This document shows, piece by piece, positions 17,965 to 25,844 of a DNA stretch of 64,000 bases. Source of the stretch: Sulfidibacter corallicola (GTDB lineage Bacteria > Acidobacteriota > Holophagae > Acanthopleuribacterales > Acanthopleuribacteraceae); the NCBI RefSeq assembly GCF_017498545.1, contig NZ_CP071793.1:5481001-5545000 (forward strand), given 5' to 3'. The position numbers were made by a program, and so were the translations under genes. The first letter of the stretch is position 1. Every line of letters starts with the position of its first letter. The notes under the pieces were generated by a model that made no database searches, was not told the DNA's origin, and saw only the letters and a program-made list of their open reading frames with translations.

Positions 17965-18414
17965 ATGGCCTTTTTTGTGTTCAAGTCCCTGCATTTGATC
18001 GCGATGGTTACCTGGTTTGCGGGCATTTTCTACATGTTTCGGCTATTCGTCTACCACGCCGAAAACAAGGATGACGCGAGTCGCGCCGAATTGCTGAAAA
18101 TCATGGCGCGCAAGCTCTACAAAATCATCACCGTGCCCGGGATGGTGGCCACCTTCGTGTTCGGTATCGCGATGTTGGTGATCAATCCCGAGATTCTCCG
18201 CCAACCCTGGATGCACATCAAGCTCACACTGGTCCTGGTGCTGGGGGGCTACACGTTCTTCGTGGGGCGGACTCGCCGTCGTTTCGAGAACGACGATGTC
18301 TATCTCACTTCCAAACAATGTCGCATGCTCAACGAAGTGCCGACGTTGCTCCTCTTCGCCATCGTGTTCGTGGCCGTTTTCCGCTTTTACATGATGGGCT
18401 CCGTCCAGGGGTGA
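17965..18414 (+). CDS. hemJ: protoporphyrinogen IX oxidase HemJ
   Basis: A 149-residue inner-membrane protein of the UPF0093/HemJ family, the cofactor-linked enzyme that oxidises protoporphyrinogen IX in many bacteria lacking HemG and HemY. Four hydrophobic segments are visible. Family hallmarks are LHLIAMVTWFAGIFYM with conserved His10, HIKLTLVLVLGGY with conserved Lys86, and LNEVPTLLLFAIVFVAV. Position directly after hemE supports the heme assignment. Coproporphyrinogen oxidase and ferrochelatase are not in the window. Confidence 0.93.
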   Translation: MAFFVFKSLHLIAMVTWFAGIFYMFRLFVYHAENKDDASRAELLKIMARKLYKIITVPGMVATFVFGIAMLVINPEILRQPWMHIKLTLVLVLGGYTFFVGRTRRRFENDDVYLTSKQCRMLNEVPTLLLFAIVFVAVFRFYMMGSVQG

Positions 18415-18439
18415 GGACCGTCTACACGGGAGGTTCGTC

Positions 18440-19096
18440 GTGAACCCAACGATCGAGGACTCTTCGGATCGAATGCCCCAGTGGTGCGAGCTTCTCGACG
18501 CGGTTTCTCCGGCGCTCGAGAAACTCGGCGTGACCGAGAGCAAGCGTGCCGGGCTGGTGTCGTACCTGACCCGATTGTGGGCCGAGAACCAGCGGATCAA
18601 TCTGTTCAGTCGCAAAATGACGCCCGAACGCCTGATCGAGGATCACCTGTTGGACAGCCTGCTCGGGCTTTCGTCACTGCCGCGGGTAGAGGTCGTGGCC
18701 GATTTGGGTACCGGTGGCGGGTTCCCGGCGATCCCATTGGCGCTTTGCCGACCCAGGACGCGCTTTCTGCTCTACGAGAAGAGCCCGCTCAAGTGCCGTT
18801 TCCTGGCGAGCTTGGCGGATCTGCAGCTTCAGATCGAGGTGGTCGGGCCCCTGCCGGCCGACGGTAGCCTGCCCCGTGAAGTCGACCTGGTCACGGCGCG
18901 CGCCTTCAAACCGATCGCCGTCATCCTGGAGCTGACACGCGAATACCGGCGGCGCAACGGCGCCTACATGCTCTACAAGGCGAGACGCGCCAAGATCGAC
19001 GAGGAGCTCGCGGCGGTCAGGGGTAATTGCCAGGCGCGGATTCAGGCCCTGGAACCGATCGGTGAGGCCGAGGAACGTCACCTGGTATGGCTTTGA
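18440..19096 (+). CDS. rsmG: 16S rRNA (guanine-N7)-methyltransferase RsmG
   Basis: RsmG (GidB) methylates N7 of G527 in 16S rRNA using SAM; loss of it gives low-level streptomycin resistance in many bacteria. The 218-residue protein has the family N-terminal helix region NQRINLFSRKMTPERLIEDHLLDS, the SAM motif VVADLGTGGGFPAIPLAL and VTARAFKPIAVILELTREY. The start is GTG at 18440 behind GGGAGG at a 6-nt distance. Only ~25 nt separate it from hemJ, so it may be the last gene of the heme transcript. It converges with the S41 peptidase gene. Confidence 0.93.
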   Translation: MNPTIEDSSDRMPQWCELLDAVSPALEKLGVTESKRAGLVSYLTRLWAENQRINLFSRKMTPERLIEDHLLDSLLGLSSLPRVEVVADLGTGGGFPAIPLALCRPRTRFLLYEKSPLKCRFLASLADLQLQIEVVGPLPADGSLPREVDLVTARAFKPIAVILELTREYRRRNGAYMLYKARRAKIDEELAAVRGNCQARIQALEPIGEAEERHLVWL

Positions 19097-19114
19097 GGGC
19101 CGCGACCCTTCGAT

Positions 19115-20419
19115 TCACAGATCCAGGTATTCGAGTACGGCCAGGATGAGCTGTTCCTCGTTGGCCGTTTTTTGGGGCGGCAACGGGTGATCCGGAATCA
19201 CCGGGTCATTTTCCAGGCGCCTGCCGCCGAACGTGACCAGATCCGAAACCGGCACCTGGACGCGGAAGCCGTGCGGCAGGCTGAAGGTCATGCTGGGCAG
19301 GACCAGGCCTTGGGTGGGGCTGCCGATCACCACCCCGCGTTGATGTTCCTGGACCACCGCCGCGAAAATCTCCGCGCTGCTGGCGGTCCAGTGATCGACC
19401 AGAACCACGACCGGAACCGAGGGGTAGGACCGGTACCGACCCGCTTTGTGAAGCCGCCCCAAGGGTTGATCGCGGCTGAACCGCTGTTTGAGGAACCCGG
19501 AAACGTCCTCCGGAACCTGACGCGGCTTGAGGCCGGCCTCGTTCAGATGATGGGCGCGAATTTCGTGGAACAGCGGCGTGCCCGATGGAAACAACAGCGA
19601 CAACAAATGCTTCAGGTGGTCGATGTCCCCGCCCGGATTCGAGCGCATGTCGAGCATCAGGACACGCGCCGTGTCGGCCGATTCGAACAGTTTGGCCACT
19701 TTCTTGGGGTGATAGATGCCGCTGTCGAAGCTGGGAATGCGAATCAGGAGAAGGTCGCCGTTCAGAATGCGCGCCGGTTCCAGTTCCTCCTGGCGGAACA
19801 GGGCGTCGCGAATCTCGGCTTGGCGCGGCTTTTCGCGATGCATCCACATGAATTCGCGGTTCTTCCCGGTGCGCGTCAAGACATCCGCGGGATCGTCCAC
19901 GTCCTGGTGATCCACGGAGAGAATGAGATCGCCCGGGCGAAGACCCGCCTGGTCGGCCGGTGAATCGGGCACGACCCAGGTGACCAGCAGGCCCTTTTCC
20001 TGGGGCATCGGGAACAATCCAATGCCGTATTTGGTGCCCTGGCGTTTCCGGCGCATCTGGCGCTTTGTCTTCAATTTCAAATGAGAGATGCCGAACTCCG
20101 CCAGCGCCTGGTTGACCACCGACAGGAATTCCTGTTCGTCCTGTGCGGCACGGATCCGGTCGCGGTACTTGTCCACGTGATCGGACCAGCGGCGGAAGTC
20201 CACACCCAGAGCGAACCCTTCCTTGACGAGAATCTCACCCAGCCGGTCCAAAATCACACGCCGGTGGTCTTTGGGAGGTGCCTTCTCCAGCGCCCGGACC
20301 GGCATCGGTGCCAGAAACGCCGCGAGGATCAGGAACACCAAACCCACGACGATCGAATGGTGCCGCTGCGTTTCCTTTGATCCGGTTGTTGCCGGGCATG
20401 GGAAGTCATGGCGAAGCAT
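19115..20419 (-). CDS. S41-family (C-terminal processing) peptidase-like protein with PDZ domain
   Basis: A 434-residue exported protein: a hydrophobic signal segment (around residues 22-43, ending PMPVRALE), an N-terminal helical region, a PDZ domain (GLLVTWVVPDSPADQAGLRPG) and an S41 core. The core has LLLIRIPSF, VLMLDMRSNPGGDIDHL and DHWTASSAEIFAAVV. Aligning TASSAEI with TASASEI of CtpA-type proteases puts the nucleophile at Ser347. The general-base Lys expected 25 residues later (GxxTxGK) is Leu372 in GSPTQGLVL, so activity by the CtpA Ser-Lys mechanism is doubtful. It may use a tricorn-like arrangement or be non-proteolytic. The stop is 18 nt from the convergent rsmG stop. Confidence 0.85.
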   Translation of the reverse strand: MLRHDFPCPATTGSKETQRHHSIVVGLVFLILAAFLAPMPVRALEKAPPKDHRRVILDRLGEILVKEGFALGVDFRRWSDHVDKYRDRIRAAQDEQEFLSVVNQALAEFGISHLKLKTKRQMRRKRQGTKYGIGLFPMPQEKGLLVTWVVPDSPADQAGLRPGDLILSVDHQDVDDPADVLTRTGKNREFMWMHREKPRQAEIRDALFRQEELEPARILNGDLLLIRIPSFDSGIYHPKKVAKLFESADTARVLMLDMRSNPGGDIDHLKHLLSLLFPSGTPLFHEIRAHHLNEAGLKPRQVPEDVSGFLKQRFSRDQPLGRLHKAGRYRSYPSVPVVVLVDHWTASSAEIFAAVVQEHQRGVVIGSPTQGLVLPSMTFSLPHGFRVQVPVSDLVTFGGRRLENDPVIPDHPLPPQKTANEEQLILAVLEYLDL

Positions 20420-20837
20420 CGGTGGACCTTGGTGTTGAAAAATTGGTTCTTGTAACTATTGTATCGAATTTTATGTCCAATTGGCGAGTCAGGAGCACCA
20501 CAGATCCCGGGAAATTGACCGTGAAGGGCCCCGAATTCGCCCGATTTTTAGCTACCTTTCATTGCTGCCGGCGTTTTCGCGAACCGCAGGGCCCGCTCCT
20601 TCCACGTAAGGGGTGATTGTTTCTCGCCCTTCTTAACTGAATGGTTTATTTGATCTTTGCGATTTTTTCAGTGGATTGCAACTTCTCGGAATGGGTTGAC
20701 ATAAGCGCAATTGCTGGAATAGGATCGTTTAGAAGTGTTTCAATTTTTATCAACCGAATTTTTGCCCTGGGGACGACTGCTGACGGTGTCGGATCTCGGG
20801 ATGTTCCAACGAACGGTGATTCCAAAGGGAGGTATCG
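20420..20837. other. divergent intergenic region before tail-collar genes
   Basis: About 418 bases between the S41 gene (minus) and the first tail-collar gene (plus), moderately AT-rich from 20630 to 20770. A plus-strand promoter candidate is listed separately. No gene is supported; the long frame starting at 20641 runs out of phase through the tail-collar genes. Confidence 0.5.
20696..20725 (+). promoter_or_regulatory. candidate sigma70 promoter for tail-collar operon
   Basis: A perfect -35 box TTGACA (20696-20701), 18-bp spacer and TAGGAT (20720-20725) as a weaker -10. It would give a ~105-nt leader before the first gene at 20838. Confidence 0.45.
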
Positions 20838-21359
20838 ATGTCCGAACCCTTTTTGGCCGAGGTACGCATTGTCGGCTTCAACTTCGCTCCGCGAGGTTGG
20901 GCCTTTTGTGACGGTCAAATATTGCCCATCAACCAGAATCAGTCCCTGTACTCGCTGCTGGGGACCACCTACGGTGGCGACGGCCGCACGTCCTTCGCCC
21001 TGCCGGACCTGCGTGGGCGAACACCGATCCACGTCGGTCGTTCCAACGGTGGGGCCGACCACACGCTTGGATCGAAGAGCGGAGAGGAGACCCACACCCT
21101 TTCCGGCGCGGAGATGCCCCAACACATCCACACGATCAAGGCGAGTAACGATGCGGCGAACACGGTTCCCTCGAGTTCTAGCCTGCTGGGCAACGTGCCC
21201 AACCGGATTTATGCCGATTTGGACCCGTCCCGCCTGGCTACGCTCCATTCCGGAACGATCGCGAGCGTGGGCGGAGGGCAGGCGCACAATAACATGCAAC
21301 CCTATCTGGCCATTAATTTCTGCATTGCCCTTCAGGGCTTGTTCCCTTCGCGGAATTAG
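20838..21359 (+). CDS. phage tail collar domain protein (MdpB-like), copy 1
   Basis: A 173-residue tail-collar (microcystin-dependent protein-like) domain protein. It opens with the repeat signature FAPRGWAFCDGQILPINQNQ, followed by LLGTTYGGDGRTSFALPDLRG, a Gly-rich loop, QMPQHIHTIK-like and a C-terminal NNMQPYLAINFCIALQG. Such domains form trimeric tips in phage short tail fibres, but standalone tandem genes occur widely in non-phage bacterial loci of unknown role. GGGAGG lies at ideal distance. It is the first of three tandem paralogues (21 and 9 nt gaps), followed by an acetyltransferase gene; no other phage genes are present. Confidence 0.9.
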   Translation: MSEPFLAEVRIVGFNFAPRGWAFCDGQILPINQNQSLYSLLGTTYGGDGRTSFALPDLRGRTPIHVGRSNGGADHTLGSKSGEETHTLSGAEMPQHIHTIKASNDAANTVPSSSSLLGNVPNRIYADLDPSRLATLHSGTIASVGGGQAHNNMQPYLAINFCIALQGLFPSRN

Positions 21360-21380
21360 GACGAAAAAGGAGGACGTTTC

Positions 21381-21899
21381 ATGTCAGAACCCTTTGTTGG
21401 AGAAGTGCGCATGTTCGCCGGGAACTTCGCCCCGCGGGGCTGGGCGTTTTGCGATGGCCAACTTTTGGCGGTTTCCCAGAACGACGCCTTGTTTTCCCTG
21501 TTGGGCACCATCTACGGCGGTGATGGCCGCACGACCTTCGGGCTGCCGGACCTGCGCGGCCGGATACCCATTCACGCCGGTTCCGGACCGGGTTTGTCGC
21601 CGCGGAGGTTGGGCGCCAAGGCCGGCTCCGAAAATGAAACCTTGACGGTGAACCAACTACCCAGCCACACCCATGACTTTCGAGCCACCACGTTGTTTGC
21701 CGATACGGCCAGCCCCCAGGGGAAGGTGATGGCGGAATCGGCGACGCTGGACATTTACAACGCCGAGATACCGGAAGTCAGTCTGAATTCGGGTGCCATC
21801 ACCAATGTGGGTGGCAGTAGATCCCATACCAACCTGATGCCGTTCCTGTGCATCAACTTCATCATTGCCCTGGTTGGCATTTACCCGTCACGTCACTAA
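21381..21899 (+). CDS. phage tail collar domain protein (MdpB-like), copy 2
   Basis: A 172-residue paralogue of the preceding gene with the same order of motifs: FAPRGWAFCDGQLLAVSQND, LLGTIYGGDGRTTFGLPDLRG, LPSHTHDFRAT and LMPFLCINFIIALVG. The middle region, between the His motif and the C-terminal strand, differs most between copies and is where specificity would lie if these proteins bind different targets. AGGAGG precedes the ATG. Its conserved strands make a homotrimer, or mixed trimers with copies 1 and 3, plausible by analogy with phage short tail fibres; this is inference. Confidence 0.9.
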   Translation: MSEPFVGEVRMFAGNFAPRGWAFCDGQLLAVSQNDALFSLLGTIYGGDGRTTFGLPDLRGRIPIHAGSGPGLSPRRLGAKAGSENETLTVNQLPSHTHDFRATTLFADTASPQGKVMAESATLDIYNAEIPEVSLNSGAITNVGGSRSHTNLMPFLCINFIIALVGIYPSRH

Positions 21900-21908
21900 G
21901 GAGGGAGT

Positions 21909-22421
21909 ATGTCGGAACCGTTTATCGCTGAAATTCGCATTTTCGCCGGAAATTTTGCACCCAGAAGCTGGGCCTTCTGCAACGGTCAGCTCCTTCCGAT
22001 CTCGCAGAACACCGCCTTGTTTTCGCTGATCGGAACGACCTATGGTGGTGACGGTCGCTCCACCACCGCGCTGCCCAACCTCAAAGGGCGGGCGCCGATG
22101 CACCCGGGACGGGGACCGGGTCTCACCTCCCGCCGGCTCGGACAGCGGGGCGGTGTGGAGATGGTCTCCTTGACCGAAGCGCAAATGCCCAACCACACCC
22201 ACACGATGATGACGTCGATCGACCCGGCTGATTTTCAGGCACCCGCCAACGGCAGGACCATCGCCCGGCGCGCCATCTTTCATAATGCGACGAATCTCGT
22301 GAACATGGCGAGCACCATTACGACCAACACCGGTGGGAGTCAGCCGCACAACAATTTGCAGCCGTTTCTCACCATGAACTTCATCATCGCCCTTCAGGGT
22401 TTGTATCCATCCCGTGGCTGA
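21909..22421 (+). CDS. phage tail collar domain protein (MdpB-like), copy 3
   Basis: Third tandem paralogue (170 residues), starting 9 nt after copy 2 behind AAGGAGGG. Motifs: FAPRSWAFCNGQLLPISQNT, LIGTTYGGDGRSTTALPNLKG, MPNHTHTMMTS and NLQPFLTMNFIIALQG. Compared with copies 1 and 2 it has Ser for Gly in the APRGW motif and Asn for Asp in DLRG and CDGQ, so it is the most divergent of the three. It is followed 70 nt later by a GNAT gene on the same strand. Confidence 0.9.
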   Translation: MSEPFIAEIRIFAGNFAPRSWAFCNGQLLPISQNTALFSLIGTTYGGDGRSTTALPNLKGRAPMHPGRGPGLTSRRLGQRGGVEMVSLTEAQMPNHTHTMMTSIDPADFQAPANGRTIARRAIFHNATNLVNMASTITTNTGGSQPHNNLQPFLTMNFIIALQGLYPSRG

Positions 22422-22490
22422 ACGGCTCGGTATCCCGGTGGGGTGGGGTCGCTCTCGCGAACTCGCCCCCGATCACGCAAAGGACGAACG

Positions 22491-22982
22491 ATGTTAGGTA
22501 CCCTCCATGTCTCCCTACGGCCAGCCGAGGAGCGCGACACGGCGTTTTTGAGTGAGGTCTACCGCTCGACCCGCTTGGAAGAAATGCAGGCATCCGGTTG
22601 GAGCGAAAAAGAAATAGTCGATTTTCTGGAGTTTCAATTCCAAGCCCAGCACAAGTTCTACCACGAACAATGGCCCAGCACCGATTTCGACCTGATCCTG
22701 GTCAACGGCGTTCCCGCAGGGCGCCTGTACGTGGATCGGCGTGACGACGAAATTCGTGTGGTCGATATCGCGCTGTTGCCGGATTATCGCGGCAAGGGCA
22801 TCGGCGGTGACCTGCTGCGCGAGATTCTGGCCGAGGCCCACGGCAAGGACCAACCGGTTCGAATCCACGTGGAGCACAACAATCCCGCCATGCACCTCTA
22901 CCTTCGACTCGGTTTCAAAAAGGTGGATACCAACGGCGTCTACCACCTGATGGAGTGCCCGCCTCCCGGCAACGCGTCCTGA
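22491..22982 (+). CDS. GNAT family N-acetyltransferase
   Basis: A 163-residue GCN5-related acetyltransferase. The acetyl-CoA-binding motif A is clear: VVDIALLPDYRGKGIGGDLL (R/QxxGxG/A loop = RGKGIG), followed by VEHNNPAMHLYLRLGFKKV (motif B). The ATG at 22491 has AAGGA upstream; a longer frame from 22443 overlaps non-coding sequence. The substrate is unknown. From general knowledge of such loci, tandem tail-collar genes are often followed by a GNAT gene, so it may acetylate a tail-collar product or a partner; no sequence evidence here settles that. Confidence 0.88.
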   Translation: MLGTLHVSLRPAEERDTAFLSEVYRSTRLEEMQASGWSEKEIVDFLEFQFQAQHKFYHEQWPSTDFDLILVNGVPAGRLYVDRRDDEIRVVDIALLPDYRGKGIGGDLLREILAEAHGKDQPVRIHVEHNNPAMHLYLRLGFKKVDTNGVYHLMECPPPGNAS

Positions 22983-22995
22983 GCGGAAGCCGCAT

Positions 22996-24879
22996 TCAGG
23001 ATTTGTCCGTCAGTTTGGCGAGAATGGGCGCCACCGCTTCACATCCGCTCAATACGGCACCGTAGGTCGCCGCCATCCGGCTCAAGTCGTTCCGAATCTC
23101 CACGAGCAAACGGGTCAGGTCGTCGGCCTCTTCGGCGACTTTCGTGGGATCCATCTCCTCGATTTCGTGTAACTCCGATTGGATGAATCCCGAGATGATG
23201 GGCAGGCCCTGCTGTATTTCCGCGTAGGCGCGGTGGTAGGTCTCCAGGTAGGGGAGGTGTTGCTGCAGTAATACCAACGCATCCGGCGTCGCCTCGTCGG
23301 CGAGCGCCTGGAGCTTGGCGGCGAAAGACAGAAACTGCCGGCACAGGGCTTCGATTTGCGTCACCTGGTTTTGGGTTCGGCGCAGGAGCGCGAGGCACTC
23401 GGAATGACTCAGGGTTTCTTCGGGATCGATCGCGGCGGCTTCCTCGACGATGTCCAGGTCCGGCATCGCATCGCCCACATAGCGCCGGAGCACCTCGCGC
23501 AGTTTGCGTTTTTCGAAGTGGGGGATCTCGGCACCGCCCTGCGTGGCGTTGACCAGCAGGCGACCTGGGTCCCGCCAGCGAATCCGTGCGGCGAAATCGC
23601 CGAACCACAGGAGGAACTGGTGGTAGTTGGTGAGTGAACGGACCGGCCGGCCGAAATAACCGGGAACCATGCGCTCGTCTTCGGCCACATGGCAGAAGTT
23701 CTGGTTGAATTCGGGCATGGTGTAGTAGTGGTCGGAGACCGAAAGATCCTGACCGATGAGGATCACCGGATTGCAGCCGAACGCGACGGCCAGGGAACAG
23801 GCGTCGTTGGCCACCGAACCACCTGAATCCAGGTGATGGCGCTTCATGCGTTCCGGGAATTGTTGCGCCAGCCAGGTACCCACGAGATTGGTGGGATTTC
23901 CGTAGACGAAAGTGTGCCCGTGTGAATGCGTGAAAAACGGGATTTCGGCCTTGTCCGACAGCAGGAAGTGGGTTTGGCCCAGGTTGGTGCAGTCGGCGAT
24001 CGACTGGTAGAAGGGTTGGGACTCCATGTGCACCAGGAAATCCGGTGCGATGCCGGCGCATTCCAGGGGACGGGCGGTACGGGCCAGGGCGAAGACCAGC
24101 ACCTGGTTCCGGTAGGGCCGCAACGCCGCGAGGTTACGGGCCAGTGAAGGTCCTGGCGACACGATGACCGCCGGCACGTCCTTGAAACGGTCCGCCAGCC
24201 GTTCCACTCCGGGAAGCCTCGTGCTGTGGGGCAGGGCCTCCAGCGCCGCCCGTGTGAACAGCGGCATCAGGCGATCGATGGTTCTCCGACCCAGTTCCTT
24301 CTGGAATCGGGCCTCGGCGACGATGCGCTTCAGCCATGCGTCGACGTTCGGCATGAGTTGGCGGTGCGCCGGCAGCAGCACCAATTTGAGGGCGCCGGGC
24401 TGGATGGGGAGCAGGCGGGCGAGCAGTTCCTTGAAGCGGGGTTCGGAGCCGCAGAGAATGGCCTGCTTTTGGGGGAGAAGCCGGGCCAGGTCGACGTGGT
24501 GCAGCATGGTTCGAAGCAGGTCGGGAAAAGGTTCGAAGATCAACACGCGGCTGGAGGCGGACACTTCGTCGGCGATCAGGGCGTGCCCCAAACCGAACCC
24601 CACGTGGATGTGCAGTTGTGCCGCGGGAGATTGGACCAGCTTGGTCGCCTCTTTGAGGGGGTCGTAGCGGCCGTGGACCCAGGCGTCGCGATAGCGCAGG
24701 GCCAGGCCGCCCTTGCGGGCCGGCTCCGGATGCTGGGCGGTGCCGCCGATCTGCGCCAATTCATCCAATAAATCGGGATCGTATTCTTTCAAAAAGGCAC
24801 GATTACGTGCTTCCAGGTTTTCCGGCAAGCGAGCACCTCGACATGGGCTTGGGCTATTCGCGCCGTTCGGCAATGCCAC
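22996..24879 (-). CDS. Maf/DUF115-like protein (motility-associated glycosyltransferase family)
   Basis: A 627-residue protein of the DUF115/Maf (MAF_flag10) family. Family features are the N-terminal NLEARNRAFLKEYDPDLL, a Rossmann-like segment HIHVGFGLGHALIADEV, the central DUF115 signature AVIVSPGPSLARNLAALRPYR, PDFLVHMESQ, SGGSVANDACSLAVAFGCNPVILIGQDLS and a long helical C-terminus. Maf proteins transfer nonulosonic acids to flagellin in several bacteria, and related 6-hydroxymethylpterin diphosphokinase-like enzymes also occur. No flagellar or sugar-biosynthesis gene is nearby, so the role here is open. The start at GTG 24879 is uncertain; TTG 15 codons later also has a plausible ribosome site. 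It converges with the GNAT gene (13 nt gap). Confidence 0.8.
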   Translation of the reverse strand: MALPNGANSPSPCRGARLPENLEARNRAFLKEYDPDLLDELAQIGGTAQHPEPARKGGLALRYRDAWVHGRYDPLKEATKLVQSPAAQLHIHVGFGLGHALIADEVSASSRVLIFEPFPDLLRTMLHHVDLARLLPQKQAILCGSEPRFKELLARLLPIQPGALKLVLLPAHRQLMPNVDAWLKRIVAEARFQKELGRRTIDRLMPLFTRAALEALPHSTRLPGVERLADRFKDVPAVIVSPGPSLARNLAALRPYRNQVLVFALARTARPLECAGIAPDFLVHMESQPFYQSIADCTNLGQTHFLLSDKAEIPFFTHSHGHTFVYGNPTNLVGTWLAQQFPERMKRHHLDSGGSVANDACSLAVAFGCNPVILIGQDLSVSDHYYTMPEFNQNFCHVAEDERMVPGYFGRPVRSLTNYHQFLLWFGDFAARIRWRDPGRLLVNATQGGAEIPHFEKRKLREVLRRYVGDAMPDLDIVEEAAAIDPEETLSHSECLALLRRTQNQVTQIEALCRQFLSFAAKLQALADEATPDALVLLQQHLPYLETYHRAYAEIQQGLPIISGFIQSELHEIEEMDPTKVAEEADDLTRLLVEIRNDLSRMAATYGAVLSGCEAVAPILAKLTDKS

Positions 24880-25348
24880 GCCGTCGGCCGTTCCGCCAGT
24901 TATCGAGGCGTTGGATCGTAGCGTGCAATATTTTCCCGGCGATTTTCTTCATCCGTGGTTCCAAATGAGTTTGGGAGATATTGTAACCGGAGAGTGGCGC
25001 TCGTGAAAACGAGCTGAACGGCGCAGGGTTCCGCGTGACCGGTTTCCAGGAGTCCAATGGTTGTGGAAGGGAAATTGAAGCCAGAAGTAAACTATTTGTA
25101 GATGAATGTGTTAGGATGGAAAACAGTCCTTTTTTCAGCAACCGGGAATTGCCCGCGCTCGGTTCACCATCGCCCGAGATCGCGGGTGGAAAACCCTCAC
25201 TATCCGAGTTTCACCGTCCTTCAAGTTGCCTGGGGATGATCGCTTCAACCACACCTGTCTCTCGAACGCTTCCCAGCCCTCTCCTTTGTACCCAACCCGC
25301 AACGGATGTCCTTTTCGATTCTAAAGTTTGGTTTGGAGGTTGAGTTCC
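24880..25348. other. divergent intergenic region
   Basis: About 470 bases between the Maf-like gene (minus) and the PilZ-like gene (plus). It is moderately AT-rich at 25060-25130. No RNA gene, repeat or convincing promoter pair was found; small open frames on both strands lack ribosome sites and protein-like composition. Confidence 0.4.
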
Positions 25349-25693
25349 ATGGACGAACTTCATGCCGGGGAACGGCGGCGCTTCTTCCGTTACAGCGTGG
25401 GGAGCACCATGCAGAAAGATCTCGATATCCGCACGACGGAGGTCGTGGCGCATATCGATATCCACACCGAGGATGACAGTTTCGAGCCGGAATACGTGGC
25501 GATGGTGGTCGAGCAATCCCACCAGGGCTGCGGTCTGGTATTGGTTCGCTACAACAAAGACTATGAAAAGCTGACCAAGGATGTCCCGTGCATCGTCAAG
25601 GTCGGTCGGCTCCATCCGTTGCCCGCCATCATCCGCTGGCGCAAAGACTTGGACGAAGACCTCTTCAAGTTGGGCCTGGAATTCAAGGAATGA
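25349..25693 (+). CDS. PilZ-like domain protein
   Basis: A 114-residue single-domain protein resembling PilZ, the c-di-GMP receptor fold. It has an N-terminal arginine cluster GERRRFFRYSV (compare RxxxR), a central EQSHQGCGLVLVRY at the place of the (D/N)xSxxG motif, and a C-terminal IIRWRKDLDEDLFKLGLEF (the typical W...GLxF strand). The Asp/Asn of the second motif is replaced by Gln, so c-di-GMP binding may be lost or altered. GGAGG nine bases upstream supports ATG 25349. A diguanylate cyclase is encoded at 50.7 kb, but no direct link is visible. Confidence 0.65.
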   Translation: MDELHAGERRRFFRYSVGSTMQKDLDIRTTEVVAHIDIHTEDDSFEPEYVAMVVEQSHQGCGLVLVRYNKDYEKLTKDVPCIVKVGRLHPLPAIIRWRKDLDEDLFKLGLEFKE

Positions 25694-25844
25694 TGGACCA
25701 AACCCGCCCGTGAACCGGAAGTCGGCCCATTCCGCGAAGAGGCGGTTGTTGCCGAGATCCGAACCCTGACGCCCGATGGCGTGCCCATCCAGCCGGGCGA
25801 TCCCGATGGGAAGAAGTCTCCCCTTTCTGGATGGGCAGCGCGGA

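Noticed and set aside
20838..22421. Prophage remnant suggested by three tail-collar genes
   Set aside because: No capsid, terminase, tail tube, integrase or lysis gene nearby; the genes form a clean operon with an acetyltransferase.
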